Shown: piece by piece, positions 1 through 7,483 of the stretch
Position numbering within the stretch: the first letter of the stretch is position 1
How the letters are laid out: every line of letters starts with the position of its first letter
Assembly (NCBI GenBank): GCA_937949745.1
Contig: CALECM010000013.1
Coordinates: 1-19,430, forward strand
Length of the DNA: 19,430 nucleotides
Origin: an uncultured Bacteroidales bacterium
Lineage (GTDB): Bacteria; Bacteroidota; Bacteroidia; Bacteroidales; WCHB1-69
Reading direction: 5' to 3'
Position numbers and translations under genes: made by a program
The notes under the pieces: generated by a model
Told to the model about the DNA's origin: nothing
The model's database searches: none
The model's input: only the letters and a program-made list of their open reading frames with translations

Positions 1-55
1 CCCGGTAGATTTTTAAATTACGGGATCATACTTCCGCATGCCTTTAGGTATGCGG
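1..55 (+). repeat. Dispersed hairpin element, copy 1 (cut by window edge)
   Basis: These 55 bases recur without change at 195-249. The segment contains the P2 hairpin at 36-53 (GCATGCC, loop TTTA, GGTATGC; seven pairs, one of them G-T), preceded by an AT-rich spacer with the opposing arms CCCG and CGGG. By analogy with the second copy, a P1 hairpin should lie just left of the window, so this is probably the right half of a P1-spacer-P2 element. Bases 56-173, between the copies, show no gene. Confidence 0.8.
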
Positions 56-173
56 ACATTGGCGCGAAAGATAATGTCAATTTTAATGGATGTTTCAGAT
101 AATTCCGGATACATACCTGAGACATAATAAGCCTTACAAGAAAACAGCAACCAGATAATGTAATTTTTTTCCT

Positions 174-249
174 GAATCCCGTCAGGGATTCCACCCCGGT
201 AGATTTTTAAATTACGGGATCATACTTCCGCATGCCTTTAGGTATGCGG
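174..249 (+). repeat. Bipartite hairpin element (P1-spacer-P2), copy 2
   Basis: P1 is a perfect palindrome at 174-191 (GAATCCC, loop GTCA, GGGATTC). A 38-nt spacer follows, then P2 at 230-247 (GCATGCC, loop TTTA, GGTATGC). The same architecture occurs in inverted orientation at 18830-18901 and inside each 122-bp unit near the right end of the window. It lies about 45 bases beyond the stop codon of the 294-803 gene, a typical REP/BIME location between genes. There is no T-run after the hairpins, so a simple terminator role is unlikely. Confidence 0.82.
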
Positions 250-293
250 CCCTGTCTACCATTGCGGTAAACTCTTTGTAAATTCTTTAAATT

Positions 294-803
294 CTACTCT
301 ATTTCTATTTCAAGAAAATTTTCAATAATAAGCTTATCCCCTATTTCTGCCGTTTCAAAAATTATAAATAAATCATATTTTTCTTTTGGGATCAGCACAT
401 ATCTGGATTGGCCTATATTTGTCTCATTACTCAAGTAAACCGGATTCCCTTCTTCTAATATGGGTTTATGTCTTTCCATATACGCAACAGGATGCGAAAC
501 TTCCCCGGTCTCTTTATTGATGAGACTTATATTGTCATAATGACCCGTCATATTAAGTTCTTTTACATCCTTTCCCTGAAAAGTTACCCAAATTCCGACA
601 AAATCGCCTTTATCCAAATCTTTACACGAAATACCATATGCGGTAGTATTAGAATAATGAACCGCACCCGGTACATTAACCGAATCAGGAAGTGTGCAGA
701 AGCTTTCTGTATTCCAGATTTGACATTTTACCATCTCTTTTGTTTGTCCAAATACAGAACCTGCCATTAAAGACAAAGTTATTAATATAAAGATTTTCCT
801 CAT
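294..803 (-). CDS. Hypothetical exported protein, 169 aa
   Basis: The ATG at 801-803 opens a typical signal peptide (MRKIFILITLSLMAGSVFGQ, residues 1-20) with a short basic start, a hydrophobic core and a Bacteroidota-style cleavage region at 'FGQ', so the product is probably periplasmic or surface exposed. The mature part (about 149 residues) has two cysteines early (in KCQIW and ESFC) and a third in ISCKD, and alternates short hydrophobic and polar stretches as expected for a beta-sandwich. I recognise no family; an immunoglobulin-like or telokin-like fold (as in DUF4352) is a guess only. It stands alone between the repeat field and the tRNA, with a candidate TAAGTTTG box at 842-849 for its own promoter. 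Confidence 0.75.
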   Translation of the reverse strand: MRKIFILITLSLMAGSVFGQTKEMVKCQIWNTESFCTLPDSVNVPGAVHYSNTTAYGISCKDLDKGDFVGIWVTFQGKDVKELNMTGHYDNISLINKETGEVSHPVAYMERHKPILEEGNPVYLSNETNIGQSRYVLIPKEKYDLFIIFETAEIGDKLIIENFLEIEIE

Positions 804-841
804 AATATATTTAGGTTGGTTGATATTCTATATTATTTTAG

Positions 842-849
842 CAAACTTA
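842..849 (-). promoter_or_regulatory. Candidate Bacteroidota -7 box (TAAGTTTG)
   Basis: Read on the minus strand, this matches the Bacteroidota -7 consensus TAnnTTTG and lies 38 bases before the ATG of the 294-803 gene. I see no convincing -33 TTTG at the usual distance, so this is a partial match. Confidence 0.4.
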
Positions 850-910
850 AAAATTAATTGGAATTAAAAATATTTGTTTTAGTTATTCATAAACCATAAA
901 TCTCCAAAGA

Positions 911-941
911 AAATAAAAAAGCCCGATAAAAATCGGACTTT
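911..941 (-). terminator. Intrinsic terminator of the tRNA-Ala gene
   Basis: On the minus strand a 10-bp stem (AAAGTCCGAT / ATCGGGCTTT, one G-T pair) with a TTTT loop (arms at 932-941 and 918-927) is followed by TTTATTT. It begins eight bases after the tRNA 3' end, the expected place to stop tRNA transcription. Confidence 0.8.
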
Positions 942-948
942 CCTTTCG

Positions 949-1022
949 TGGAGCGTACGGGAGTCGAACCCGTGACCTTCAGACTGCCAGTCTGACACTC
1001 TAGCCAACTGAGCTAACGCCCC
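949..1022 (-). tRNA. tRNA-Ala (anticodon GGC)
   Basis: The minus strand folds into a complete 74-nt cloverleaf: acceptor GGGGCGT/ACGCTCC with discriminator A, a D-arm starting GCTC, anticodon stem TCAGA/TCTGA with loop CTGGCAG giving anticodon GGC (alanine codon GCC), and a T-arm ACGGG-TTCGACT-CCCGT. The third acceptor pair is G-T, the classic G3:U70 identity signal for alanyl-tRNA synthetase, which independently supports alanine. The 3' CCA is not encoded (the next bases read CG), so it must be added after transcription. A TATATTTG box lies 12 bases upstream and a terminator directly downstream, so it looks like a single-gene unit. Confidence 0.95.
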
Positions 1023-1033
1023 GGTTTGAGTTG

Positions 1034-1041
1034 CAAATATA
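1034..1041 (-). promoter_or_regulatory. Candidate -7 box (TATATTTG) for tRNA-Ala
   Basis: This is an exact TAnnTTTG match on the minus strand, ending 12 bases before the mature tRNA 5' end, which suits a short leader. No clear -33 element is visible. Confidence 0.5.
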
Positions 1042-1162
1042 GTAAAAATTGATTTTCATGATTCCGGGATTTATTTATTTTTTCCGTATACATTTATATG
1101 GTCATCAGAAAAAATAAATAATTCATAACCACATCTTTACTATAGTTACAAACTCTCTTTGG

Positions 1163-2032
1163 TTATTCCATATCAGCTACCGAAACAAGTTCCACATCGA
1201 AAACAAGGGTGGAATATGGAGGAATCATACCGGCATCGCGACTGCCATAGCCCAATTCGGATGGCACGATCAATGTAGCTTTACCACCTTCCCTCATCAT
1301 GGCGATACCTTCATCCCATCCCGGAATAACCTGGCGGGAACCAAGAATGAAATCGATGGGTTGCCCGCGGCTGTGAGAAGAATCGAATACGGTACCGTCC
1401 AATAATTTCCCAGTATAATGTACGCTTACGATCTTACCTTCGGTCGCTTTTTTTCCTTTACCTGCCTGCGTCTGGATATAATACAAACCCGATTCGTTAG
1501 GTTTCACCTTAATATTATTGGTTTCCAGATAACTGTTCCTCATACTCTCTTCACTGTTTTGCCTGTCCTCCATTTCCCTTTGGAATTCGGCTTCGTACTC
1601 CTCAATTTCCGCTTTGGTCATGATTTCCATTAATCGTACATCCATATATATCTCTTTTTCCTGGAAAGGAAAACGTCCGTTGAGGTAATATTTAGCAAAG
1701 GAATCTGCCTCAAAAATAAAGGTCATACTGTCCTTTTCGTGCATGGATTTTAAAGCGGTATATAAATCTCCTTCATAGAATCCGAAAGACGGATCTATGG
1801 GCAGATAAGTGATCCCTCCATTAAAAGTAGTGTCTGCGGTACGCATCGTAAAATTGATCAGCGCAAGGTCTCCGTCCTGGGGTTGAGGTGCATCCGTATT
1901 TACTTCGTGAGCTTTATAGTAATAACCGCTGTTATCTTTCTTGAATCCCTTGTATTTACCGCAGGAAGCAAAAGCTAATGCAACAACCAGAATCATTGCA
2001 AACGTCATCGTTTTTTTCATTTTTTCAATCAT
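1163..2032 (-). CDS. FKBP-type peptidyl-prolyl cis-trans isomerase lipoprotein, 289 aa
   Basis: Prolyl isomerase expected to assist folding of exported proteins in the periplasm. The N-terminus is a lipoprotein signal (hydrophobic 9-20, FASC with Cys24 as the lipidated residue). Residues 195-287 are a full FKBP domain with the hallmarks VHYTGKLLDGTVFDSS, VIPGWDEGI (Trp239), ELGYG and the final FDVELVSV strand, so it is probably catalytically competent. Residues about 45-138 look like a second, degenerate FKBP-like unit, joined by a charged Glu/Arg-rich helix (139-170) that could dimerise, as in the FkpA/Mip group. Translation could also start at the second ATG (2018-2020), giving MKKT and a more usual signal peptide. 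It lies 30 bases downstream of another FKBP gene, so the two are probably co-transcribed behind nrnA. Confidence 0.9.
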   Translation of the reverse strand: MIEKMKKTMTFAMILVVALAFASCGKYKGFKKDNSGYYYKAHEVNTDAPQPQDGDLALINFTMRTADTTFNGGITYLPIDPSFGFYEGDLYTALKSMHEKDSMTFIFEADSFAKYYLNGRFPFQEKEIYMDVRLMEIMTKAEIEEYEAEFQREMEDRQNSEESMRNSYLETNNIKVKPNESGLYYIQTQAGKGKKATEGKIVSVHYTGKLLDGTVFDSSHSRGQPIDFILGSRQVIPGWDEGIAMMREGGKATLIVPSELGYGSRDAGMIPPYSTLVFDVELVSVADME

Positions 2033-2062
2033 AAAATTAATATTAATATTCTATTTGATTTA

Positions 2063-2605
2063 TTACTGGATATCTACCAATGTTACATGCATAACAAGCG
2101 GGGTAAGTCCTTTTATCCGGTTGCCGTCTCCCGATACACCGTACGCTAAATGGGACGGGATGATAAGCCTGGCGCTTTCACCCTTTTTCATAAGCTTTAC
2201 CGCTTCATGAAGACCGCTGATCTCTTCGGTACGGTCCACCACAAAGGACTTATCTCCTGACTCACCGGACCTATAAACAGTTTCTCCGGTAAGCAGTGAA
2301 GTAGTGTATGACAGCGTGACCGTATTTCCCTCTTTGGGAATTTTCCCGTTTGTAGTTTCGGTAATTTCGATTCTCAAACCCGTTCCCGTATTCCGCATAT
2401 TCCATTGATAGCGTTTAATAAACAGGGCTATCTCTTCATTTTCCAATTGTACGATCCTCTTGTTTCCATCTACAAAAGGATCATTTTCCGACATCTTATC
2501 TTCCTGTTGCGCGGGAAGTACCACAACACCCGTATTATGATTCTTACATGAATAAAAAACTATACATCCCGGTATTAGGAGAAGGATCAAAAGCCACTTT
2601 TTCAT
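2063..2605 (-). CDS. GldI-like FKBP-family lipoprotein, 180 aa
   Basis: The chosen start (ATG at 2603-2605) gives MKKWLLILLLIPG and a lipobox ending FYSC (Cys20). A longer frame reaching 2719 would run deep into nrnA and put a non-signal stretch in front, so it is rejected. Residues 75-179 form one FKBP domain (TVTLSYTTSLLTGETVYRS, SARLIIPSHLAYG, VMHVTLVDI). The Trp-bearing IPGW motif of active FKBPs is replaced by ISGLHEAV, so isomerase activity may be weak or altered. Order and form recall GldI, an FKBP-like lipoprotein of gliding flavobacteria often near nrnA, as I recall; orthology here is an inference and gliding is not implied. The start lies 7 bases after the nrnA stop, indicating tight co-transcription. 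Confidence 0.88.
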   Translation of the reverse strand: MKKWLLILLLIPGCIVFYSCKNHNTGVVVLPAQQEDKMSENDPFVDGNKRIVQLENEEIALFIKRYQWNMRNTGTGLRIEITETTNGKIPKEGNTVTLSYTTSLLTGETVYRSGESGDKSFVVDRTEEISGLHEAVKLMKKGESARLIIPSHLAYGVSGDGNRIKGLTPLVMHVTLVDIQ

Positions 2606-2612
2606 TTTACAT

Positions 2613-3647
2613 TTATTTTTGATAGGGATGTAATAACTCCTCTTTATAAAGAGGTAGCAGACTTTCAAAATATTTAATGGTATTTTCCAGGCTATCATGA
2701 CAATAAGCAGCAGAAGCATTGCGATGCCCGCCTCCGTTAAAATGCTTACGGGCGAATAAATTCACATCAAAATTACCTTTGGAACGGAAAGATATCCTTA
2801 CTTTATTGTCCTTTTGGATAAAAATAGCGGCAAACTGAACGGATTTAACCGACAATCCGTAATTTACAAAACCTTCGGTATCCCCAATCTTATAATGGTT
2901 TTCCCGCAGGTCTTCTTTAGTCAAATAAATATAGGCGGTCGCATATTCCGGGAATATTTTCAAACGCTGGCTGAGCGACAATCCCAGAAGATTGATACGA
3001 CTTATGCCATAATTATCATAAATCAACCGGTGTAAATACTCTCCGTCCACTCCTGTTTTTATCAATTCACTGAGGATAATATAAGTACGCGGATCATTGC
3101 AGGCGTACGTCAGCGACCCGGTATCGGTGATAATACCGACATAAAGGCATTGGGCCATTTCCAATGTCAAAGGCGATTCCACTTTCAGATCATCATAAAG
3201 ATAGCGGTATATTAATTCACAGGTAGAACTGGTATTAACCGTGGAAAATGAGATATCGCAGGTTATATCGGGATTGATATGGTGGTCTATCAATATTTTA
3301 AATGCCGTTGAATCAATAATGGATTGTTCCAGTAGCTTGCCGCTCCGGTGAGGCGCGTTCATATCCACTATATAAAGTATATCCGCGTCTTTAAGTATTT
3401 TTCTTGCTAAAACACTGTTCTTTTCTGCAATTACGATATCTTTGGCTCCCGGCATCCATTTGAGGAAATCCGGAAAAGGATTGGGAAGGACAACCTGTAC
3501 ATTAAAACCGCAGTTTTTATAAAAATGCATCAGGGCCAGCGAAGAACCGATCGCATCGCCATCGGGATTAAAATGGGAAACAACCACAATATTCGCGGAT
3601 TGTGTATGTTTCTCTTCTATGACGCGTATTTCTTCCCGTGTTAACAT
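2613..3647 (-). CDS. nrnA: Bifunctional oligoribonuclease / pAp phosphatase (DHH-DHHA1), 344 aa
   Basis: NrnA-type enzymes degrade 2-5-nt RNA remnants and hydrolyse 3'-phosphoadenosine 5'-phosphate to AMP in the cytoplasm, replacing Orn in many bacteria. The DHH domain is intact: VVSHFNPDGDAIGSS (His25, Asp29, Asp31), VDMN (Asp95) and the signature DHH at 121-123, all metal ligands for two Mn ions. The C-terminal DHHA1 domain carries the GGGHRNASA substrate-binding motif. Length matches the family (310-350 aa). The ATG at 3645-3647 lies 16 bases after a TATCTTTG box, so this gene probably opens the transcript that continues through both FKBP genes. Confidence 0.93.
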   Translation of the reverse strand: MLTREEIRVIEEKHTQSANIVVVSHFNPDGDAIGSSLALMHFYKNCGFNVQVVLPNPFPDFLKWMPGAKDIVIAEKNSVLARKILKDADILYIVDMNAPHRSGKLLEQSIIDSTAFKILIDHHINPDITCDISFSTVNTSSTCELIYRYLYDDLKVESPLTLEMAQCLYVGIITDTGSLTYACNDPRTYIILSELIKTGVDGEYLHRLIYDNYGISRINLLGLSLSQRLKIFPEYATAYIYLTKEDLRENHYKIGDTEGFVNYGLSVKSVQFAAIFIQKDNKVRISFRSKGNFDVNLFARKHFNGGGHRNASAAYCHDSLENTIKYFESLLPLYKEELLHPYQK

Positions 3648-3663
3648 TTTTCAAAATAAGCTG

Positions 3664-3671
3664 CAAAGATA
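3664..3671 (-). promoter_or_regulatory. Candidate -7 box (TATCTTTG) for nrnA and the two FKBP genes
   Basis: An exact TAnnTTTG match lies 16 bases before the nrnA ATG on the minus strand, which would give a very short leader. No -33 TTTG is seen at standard spacing. The 175-base gap 3648-3822 shows no terminator that I can recognise for the osmC-like gene. Confidence 0.5.
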
Positions 3672-3822
3672 TAAAAAATAGTTGAGGACATACGATTTAA
3701 AGTCATACATTATAACCCTTTCGCAAATTCAACATGAGGCAGCCGTAGCCAACGGTTTTAAAATAAAACTTTGGAGAGTTTTCCCGGTATTATTACGATC
3801 ATCAAAGATTTTACGGCTTACC

Positions 3823-4227
3823 TTATTGCGTGATAACCTCATGGGTGATTTCTACTCCCGCTTTATGGAAAAGCTGTCCCACCGGACAGGTAGCGATGGT
3901 TTTCTCCAGGCAGGACTCCACTTTTTCTTCAGGGCATTCCGTAGTAATAAAAAGGGTACAATGGATATCCGTAATAGTAGGCGAACCACTTTCCTGTTCG
4001 GCGAATACTTCAACCTTCAAATGATCGAATGTGATTCTCATCTTTTTGGCCAGCATGGAAAAAATCGTACTTACACATCCCCCGAAACTCATCACACACA
4101 GTTCCAAGGCAGTGGGTCCGTTATTTTCTCCTCCTTTGCTTTCCGGCAGATCGATGATCAGACTGTGATTTCTCCCGTTATCCACTACCGACTGGGAATT
4201 TTTAGTCCAGATTGCTGTAGACTTCAT
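3823..4227 (-). CDS. OsmC/Ohr-family peroxiredoxin-like protein, 134 aa
   Basis: OsmC/Ohr proteins reduce organic hydroperoxides with a pair of cysteines in a cytosolic dimer. Both are present: Cys51 in ELCVMSFGGC and Cys114 in ATCPVGQLF, together with the usual N-terminal strands and the NGPTALEL turn before the central helix. The ATG at 4225-4227 is preferred; an in-frame TTG two codons upstream gives MNMK and is less likely. Family assignment is firm, but OsmC, Ohr and the YhfA-type subgroup cannot be separated by eye. It follows yggS by 38 bases on the same strand and is the last gene of the run that starts at galE. Confidence 0.88.
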   Translation of the reverse strand: MKSTAIWTKNSQSVVDNGRNHSLIIDLPESKGGENNGPTALELCVMSFGGCVSTIFSMLAKKMRITFDHLKVEVFAEQESGSPTITDIHCTLFITTECPEEKVESCLEKTIATCPVGQLFHKAGVEITHEVITQ

Positions 4228-4265
4228 GTTCAATATTTATTGATGATAACCCTGAATCAGGAATT

Positions 4266-4949
4266 TTATTGTTCCGGTTGGGTTTTGATATTGCGGCTTC
4301 CGAAAATGGCGCTTCCGATACGCACCATGGTACTTCCTTCCTCAACAGCGATGCGATAGTCATCCGTCATACCCATGGAGCATTCCTTAAAATATTCTTT
4401 CGCGGGAAAATATTTTTCCTTCAACAGGGTAAATATTTCAAACAGATTGCGAAACTCATTCCTTACTATATCCATATCCGAAGTAAAAGTAGCCATACCC
4501 ATCACACCGCTTACACGGATATTTTCAAGTTGAACAAACTGCGGATCCTCCAACATGGATATACATTCTTCCGTATCAAATCCATACTTGGTCTCTTCAG
4601 CGGCAATATGGAACTGTAACAGGCAGGGAACGATCCGGTCGGATTTTTTCGCCAGTTTGTCGATCTCTTTAAGTAATTTATAACTGTCCACACTATGAAT
4701 AAGGGAAACAAAAGGTATGATATATTTGATCTTATTGGTTTGGAGATGCCCGATAAAATGCCATTCTATATCCTTAGGAAGGTTTTCATATTTCCGTTTG
4801 AGTTCCTGGGCCTTATTTTCCCCGAAGATCCTTTGTCCCGCCTGGTAGAGGGCCATGATATCCTCTTCGGGCTTGGTTTTGGAGACCGCCACCAGTTTGA
4901 CATGAGAAGGTAATTCTTCTTTGATCAGGGTATATTTTTCAAAATCCAT
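4266..4949 (-). CDS. yggS: YggS/PLPBP family pyridoxal-phosphate homeostasis protein, 227 aa
   Basis: This single-domain PLP-binding TIM-barrel protein controls free vitamin B6 and amino/keto acid balance and has no known enzymatic turnover. The PLP Schiff-base lysine is Lys24 in LVAVSKTKP. Other family marks are FGENKAQEL, IEWHFIGHLQTNKIKY, the phosphate-binding end CSMGMTDDYRIAVEEGSTMVRIGSAIFG, and a length of about 225 residues. The ATG at 4947-4949 gives the normal N-terminus. It starts 36 bases after the GH57 gene ends, with no terminator visible between them, so it may share the glycogen-gene transcript; I know of no functional reason for this. Confidence 0.95.
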   Translation of the reverse strand: MDFEKYTLIKEELPSHVKLVAVSKTKPEEDIMALYQAGQRIFGENKAQELKRKYENLPKDIEWHFIGHLQTNKIKYIIPFVSLIHSVDSYKLLKEIDKLAKKSDRIVPCLLQFHIAAEETKYGFDTEECISMLEDPQFVQLENIRVSGVMGMATFTSDMDIVRNEFRNLFEIFTLLKEKYFPAKEYFKECSMGMTDDYRIAVEEGSTMVRIGSAIFGSRNIKTQPEQ

Positions 4950-4985
4950 ATATCCTATAAGTAATGGTTTAAATTATTCGTAAGG

Positions 4986-6167
4986 TTAATTTTGTAGTTG
5001 TAATTTAATATCATTCACAATATTCATATAATGAATGAAGGCCTGATATGGAGATGAATAAACCTCAAAATTACGGTAAACCGCCGGTTCGGAGATCCAT
5101 TTATTTCCCATAAAATTAAAGTAATCGGCTTCCTGCATCAGCACCCAGTGATTACGGGCGACCGGATTACGGGAAGCAAGATACAGATCTTCCAACTTGA
5201 AAAGCTGGTAAAAGGCCTCTTCCTGAAGCTCATTTCCCAACCATCTGCTTGTATCTTTTTCTTCGCCGGAAGTAGAAACAGGCCACGGTACATGCAGTGT
5301 GGAAACCGGTAAATCCTGTTGCAGAATCTCATCCGGTCGCATAAAACGATACCGGTCGGATTCGGCGATATAGGAAAAGAGTGTTTCAAAAAACTGAAAT
5401 ATCCCTGTTTCTTCCGTATAAAATTCTCCCATGATTTCGTAATCAAAATAAAGATTAACCATCGGAGCATCTTCCGGAAGTTGATCCAGGGTTTCCAATA
5501 CTTTTTCCGCCGTTAAGGGATACCGGTCCCATGAACTATCCGTAAAACGGTAGGTGATATCATCACATATATTGTAATTCCTAAGCAGTAATTTAAGGTC
5601 GGTCTGGAAAGGATTACAATAAAGGAATCCGGGACTTTTCCAGCCTAATATATGTTTGGCACCTTCCGTAAGAACCGTTTTATAGCCCGCTTCGTAAATC
5701 CACTCCCCGATCTCATCCGAGTAGATAAATTCGGTATTGCAGAAAGTAAGCGGACGGATACCAAAATGTTTTTCCAGAGCCTCTTCCTGCAACCTGATCT
5801 GTTCCAGGAAAGTACTTTTATTATAAAGGGAAGCTATACTATGCGAAAATGTATTGCCGGTCATTTCTATTCTGCCGGTATCCGTTAAGGTTTTAAACGA
5901 ATCCAGTACCTCAGGATAATTGTTAGCGAAGAGTGATAGAGAACTTCCAGATATACTGAAGCTGAACGCAACTTTTTCCCCATATTTTTCAATAAGCCTC
6001 ATCAACATATTATTTGCGGGCAAATAACATCTTTCCGCTAACCGGGTTGTAAGGTAACGGTTTTGATATTCATCAAAATAATCATGCTTCCTGTTAATAT
6101 CAAAAAAGCGATAGTTTACCAGCCGGGAAGGCTGGTTCAATTGAAAATGTATACATACGGAACGCAT
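4986..6167 (-). CDS. Glycoside hydrolase family 57 (alpha-amylase/glucanotransferase type), 393 aa
   Basis: GH57 enzymes cleave or transfer alpha-1,4-glucan chains. The start at 6165-6167 gives MRSVCIHFQLNQP, where HFQLNQP is GH57 motif 1 (HxHQP-like); the longer frame back to 6236 overlaps the preceding gene and adds an unrelated stretch. The candidate catalytic pair is Glu146 in CNTEF (nucleophile, motif 3) and Asp242 in YFDYEIMG (acid/base, motif 4). At 393 residues it is shorter than GH57 branching enzymes (over 500) and similar to the short amylase-like Bacteroidetes members. No signal peptide is visible, so it should act on cytosolic glycogen or maltodextrin. It begins 11 bases after the glycosyltransferase gene; the trio GDE-GT-GH57 is a recognisable Bacteroidetes arrangement. 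Exact substrate unknown. Confidence 0.9.
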   Translation of the reverse strand: MRSVCIHFQLNQPSRLVNYRFFDINRKHDYFDEYQNRYLTTRLAERCYLPANNMLMRLIEKYGEKVAFSFSISGSSLSLFANNYPEVLDSFKTLTDTGRIEMTGNTFSHSIASLYNKSTFLEQIRLQEEALEKHFGIRPLTFCNTEFIYSDEIGEWIYEAGYKTVLTEGAKHILGWKSPGFLYCNPFQTDLKLLLRNYNICDDITYRFTDSSWDRYPLTAEKVLETLDQLPEDAPMVNLYFDYEIMGEFYTEETGIFQFFETLFSYIAESDRYRFMRPDEILQQDLPVSTLHVPWPVSTSGEEKDTSRWLGNELQEEAFYQLFKLEDLYLASRNPVARNHWVLMQEADYFNFMGNKWISEPAVYRNFEVYSSPYQAFIHYMNIVNDIKLQLQN

Positions 6168-6178
6168 AATATCTTGTT

Positions 6179-7453
6179 TTATAGGTTGGTTAATTGTTGG
6201 TATAGTGTCAATATTTTCCCGCCCACATATTCCCATTTCAGATTTTTTATTTCCCGGCTTCCGTTGGCGGCCAGAAAATCAGCCAGCGGAGGATAATGTA
6301 ACAATCCGTATATAGCGTCAGCCATGGCATCAATGTCCCAGAAATCAACTTTTATCGCATATTCCAGGACTTCCGAAACGCCAGACTGCCTTGATATTAC
6401 CACTGGAACTCCTGCCTGTATGGCTTCCAGCGGAGAGATGCCGAAAGGTTCCGAAACCGAAGGCATAACATACACATCGCTCATCCCGTACATTTTATTG
6501 ATATCTTCCCCTTTCAGGAATCCGGTAAAATGAAATTTATCGGAAATCCCGAGTTCCGCGACCCGTTCGATTACTCTGGGCATCCTGTCGCCGTCACCGG
6601 CGATGACGAACCGTACATGGTCATCTTTCTCCAATACTTTTTTGGCAACTTCCACAAAATATTCGGGTCCTTTCTGGAAAGTAACACGTCCCAGAAAAGT
6701 GACGATCTTCTCAGGAACGGCCTTCTCTTTCCGGATCTCTTTACAGGATGGTTCCAGAGCGTTATGGATGGTAACCACTTTTTCAGCCGGTATACCATAA
6801 TGATGGATGACGGTATTACGGGTCAGGTCACTGACGGCTATAACAAGATCGGCAGCTTCCAGTCCTTCTTTTTCAATAGAAAATACGATTTCATTCCGGT
6901 CATACTCTCCGGAACGGTCATATTCGGTGGCATGGATATGGGCTACCAATGGCTTTCCACTGACTTTTTTCGCCATGATACCGGCTTTATAGGAATGCCA
7001 GTCATGCATATGGATAATATCAAAATCCTGTTCCCGGGCCAATTCACCGGCTATCACCGCATAATACCCGATCTCCTGCATGAGATGAGGGCCATATCCT
7101 CCTGTAAAGAAATACCTTCTTTTTCCCGTTTCTTCAAAAACCTCGCTTTCAATCTGATTGACGACATTGAAATAGTCGTCCAGCCCCACATACGGAACCA
7201 GTTTGGAATTGACCTCTATAAAAGAGATATTGTGGGCTTCATTATAAAATGTAGAAAAACGGGGATCGACTTCCACTTTACCGGCATCCACAATCTTCAC
7301 GTCCGGACATTCCTCTTCCCCACTGGCTCTGGGCATCACGAAGGTCACTTCCACATTATTCATGGCCAGACCCTTGCTGATACCGAAACAGGCGGTTCCC
7401 AGTCCTCCCGTGATATGAGGCGGAAATTCCCAGCCGAACATTAGTACTTTCAT
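6179..7453 (-). CDS. Glycogen/starch-synthase-like glycosyltransferase (GT-B fold), 424 aa
   Basis: Probably elongates alpha-1,4-glucan from a nucleotide sugar in the cytoplasm. The N-terminus has the synthase-like loop PPHITGGLGTACFGISKGL (residues 11-29) and HMHDWHS (148-154). The C-terminal nucleotide-binding half has GRVTFQKG (Arg256, Lys261) and the E-x7-E motif EPFGISPLE (Glu335, Glu343). It lacks the longer N-terminal form of classical GlgA (about 480 aa), and donor choice (UDP- or ADP-glucose) cannot be read from sequence; galE in the same run hints at UDP-sugars. Start at 7451-7453, 30 bases after the debranching-enzyme gene. Bacteroidetes homologues are usually annotated as glycogen synthase or GT4. 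Confidence 0.9.
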   Translation of the reverse strand: MKVLMFGWEFPPHITGGLGTACFGISKGLAMNNVEVTFVMPRASGEEECPDVKIVDAGKVEVDPRFSTFYNEAHNISFIEVNSKLVPYVGLDDYFNVVNQIESEVFEETGKRRYFFTGGYGPHLMQEIGYYAVIAGELAREQDFDIIHMHDWHSYKAGIMAKKVSGKPLVAHIHATEYDRSGEYDRNEIVFSIEKEGLEAADLVIAVSDLTRNTVIHHYGIPAEKVVTIHNALEPSCKEIRKEKAVPEKIVTFLGRVTFQKGPEYFVEVAKKVLEKDDHVRFVIAGDGDRMPRVIERVAELGISDKFHFTGFLKGEDINKMYGMSDVYVMPSVSEPFGISPLEAIQAGVPVVISRQSGVSEVLEYAIKVDFWDIDAMADAIYGLLHYPPLADFLAANGSREIKNLKWEYVGGKILTLYQQLTNL

Positions 7454-7483
7454 GGATTTAGAGTCATTATATTTTGTTAATGG

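Noticed and set aside
174..247. Rho-independent terminator for the 294-803 gene
   Set aside because: The hairpins lack a following U-run on the minus strand and match the dispersed element found elsewhere.
2606..2719. N-terminal extension of the GldI-like protein into nrnA
   Set aside because: The extension overlaps nrnA by more than 100 bases and hides a good lipoprotein signal that begins at 2605.
3682..4359. 225-codon plus-strand open frame
   Set aside because: It is antisense to the osmC-like gene and the end of yggS, both well supported; its composition looks like a reverse-complement shadow.
6168..6236. N-terminal extension of the GH57 protein
   Set aside because: It overlaps the glycosyltransferase gene and precedes the GH57 motif-1 start MRSVCIHFQLNQP; the downstream ATG at 6165-6167 fits the family.
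6530..7444. Long (304-codon) plus-strand open frame
   Set aside because: It lies wholly antisense to the glycosyltransferase gene, whose motifs are unambiguous, and its product shows no recognisable domain.
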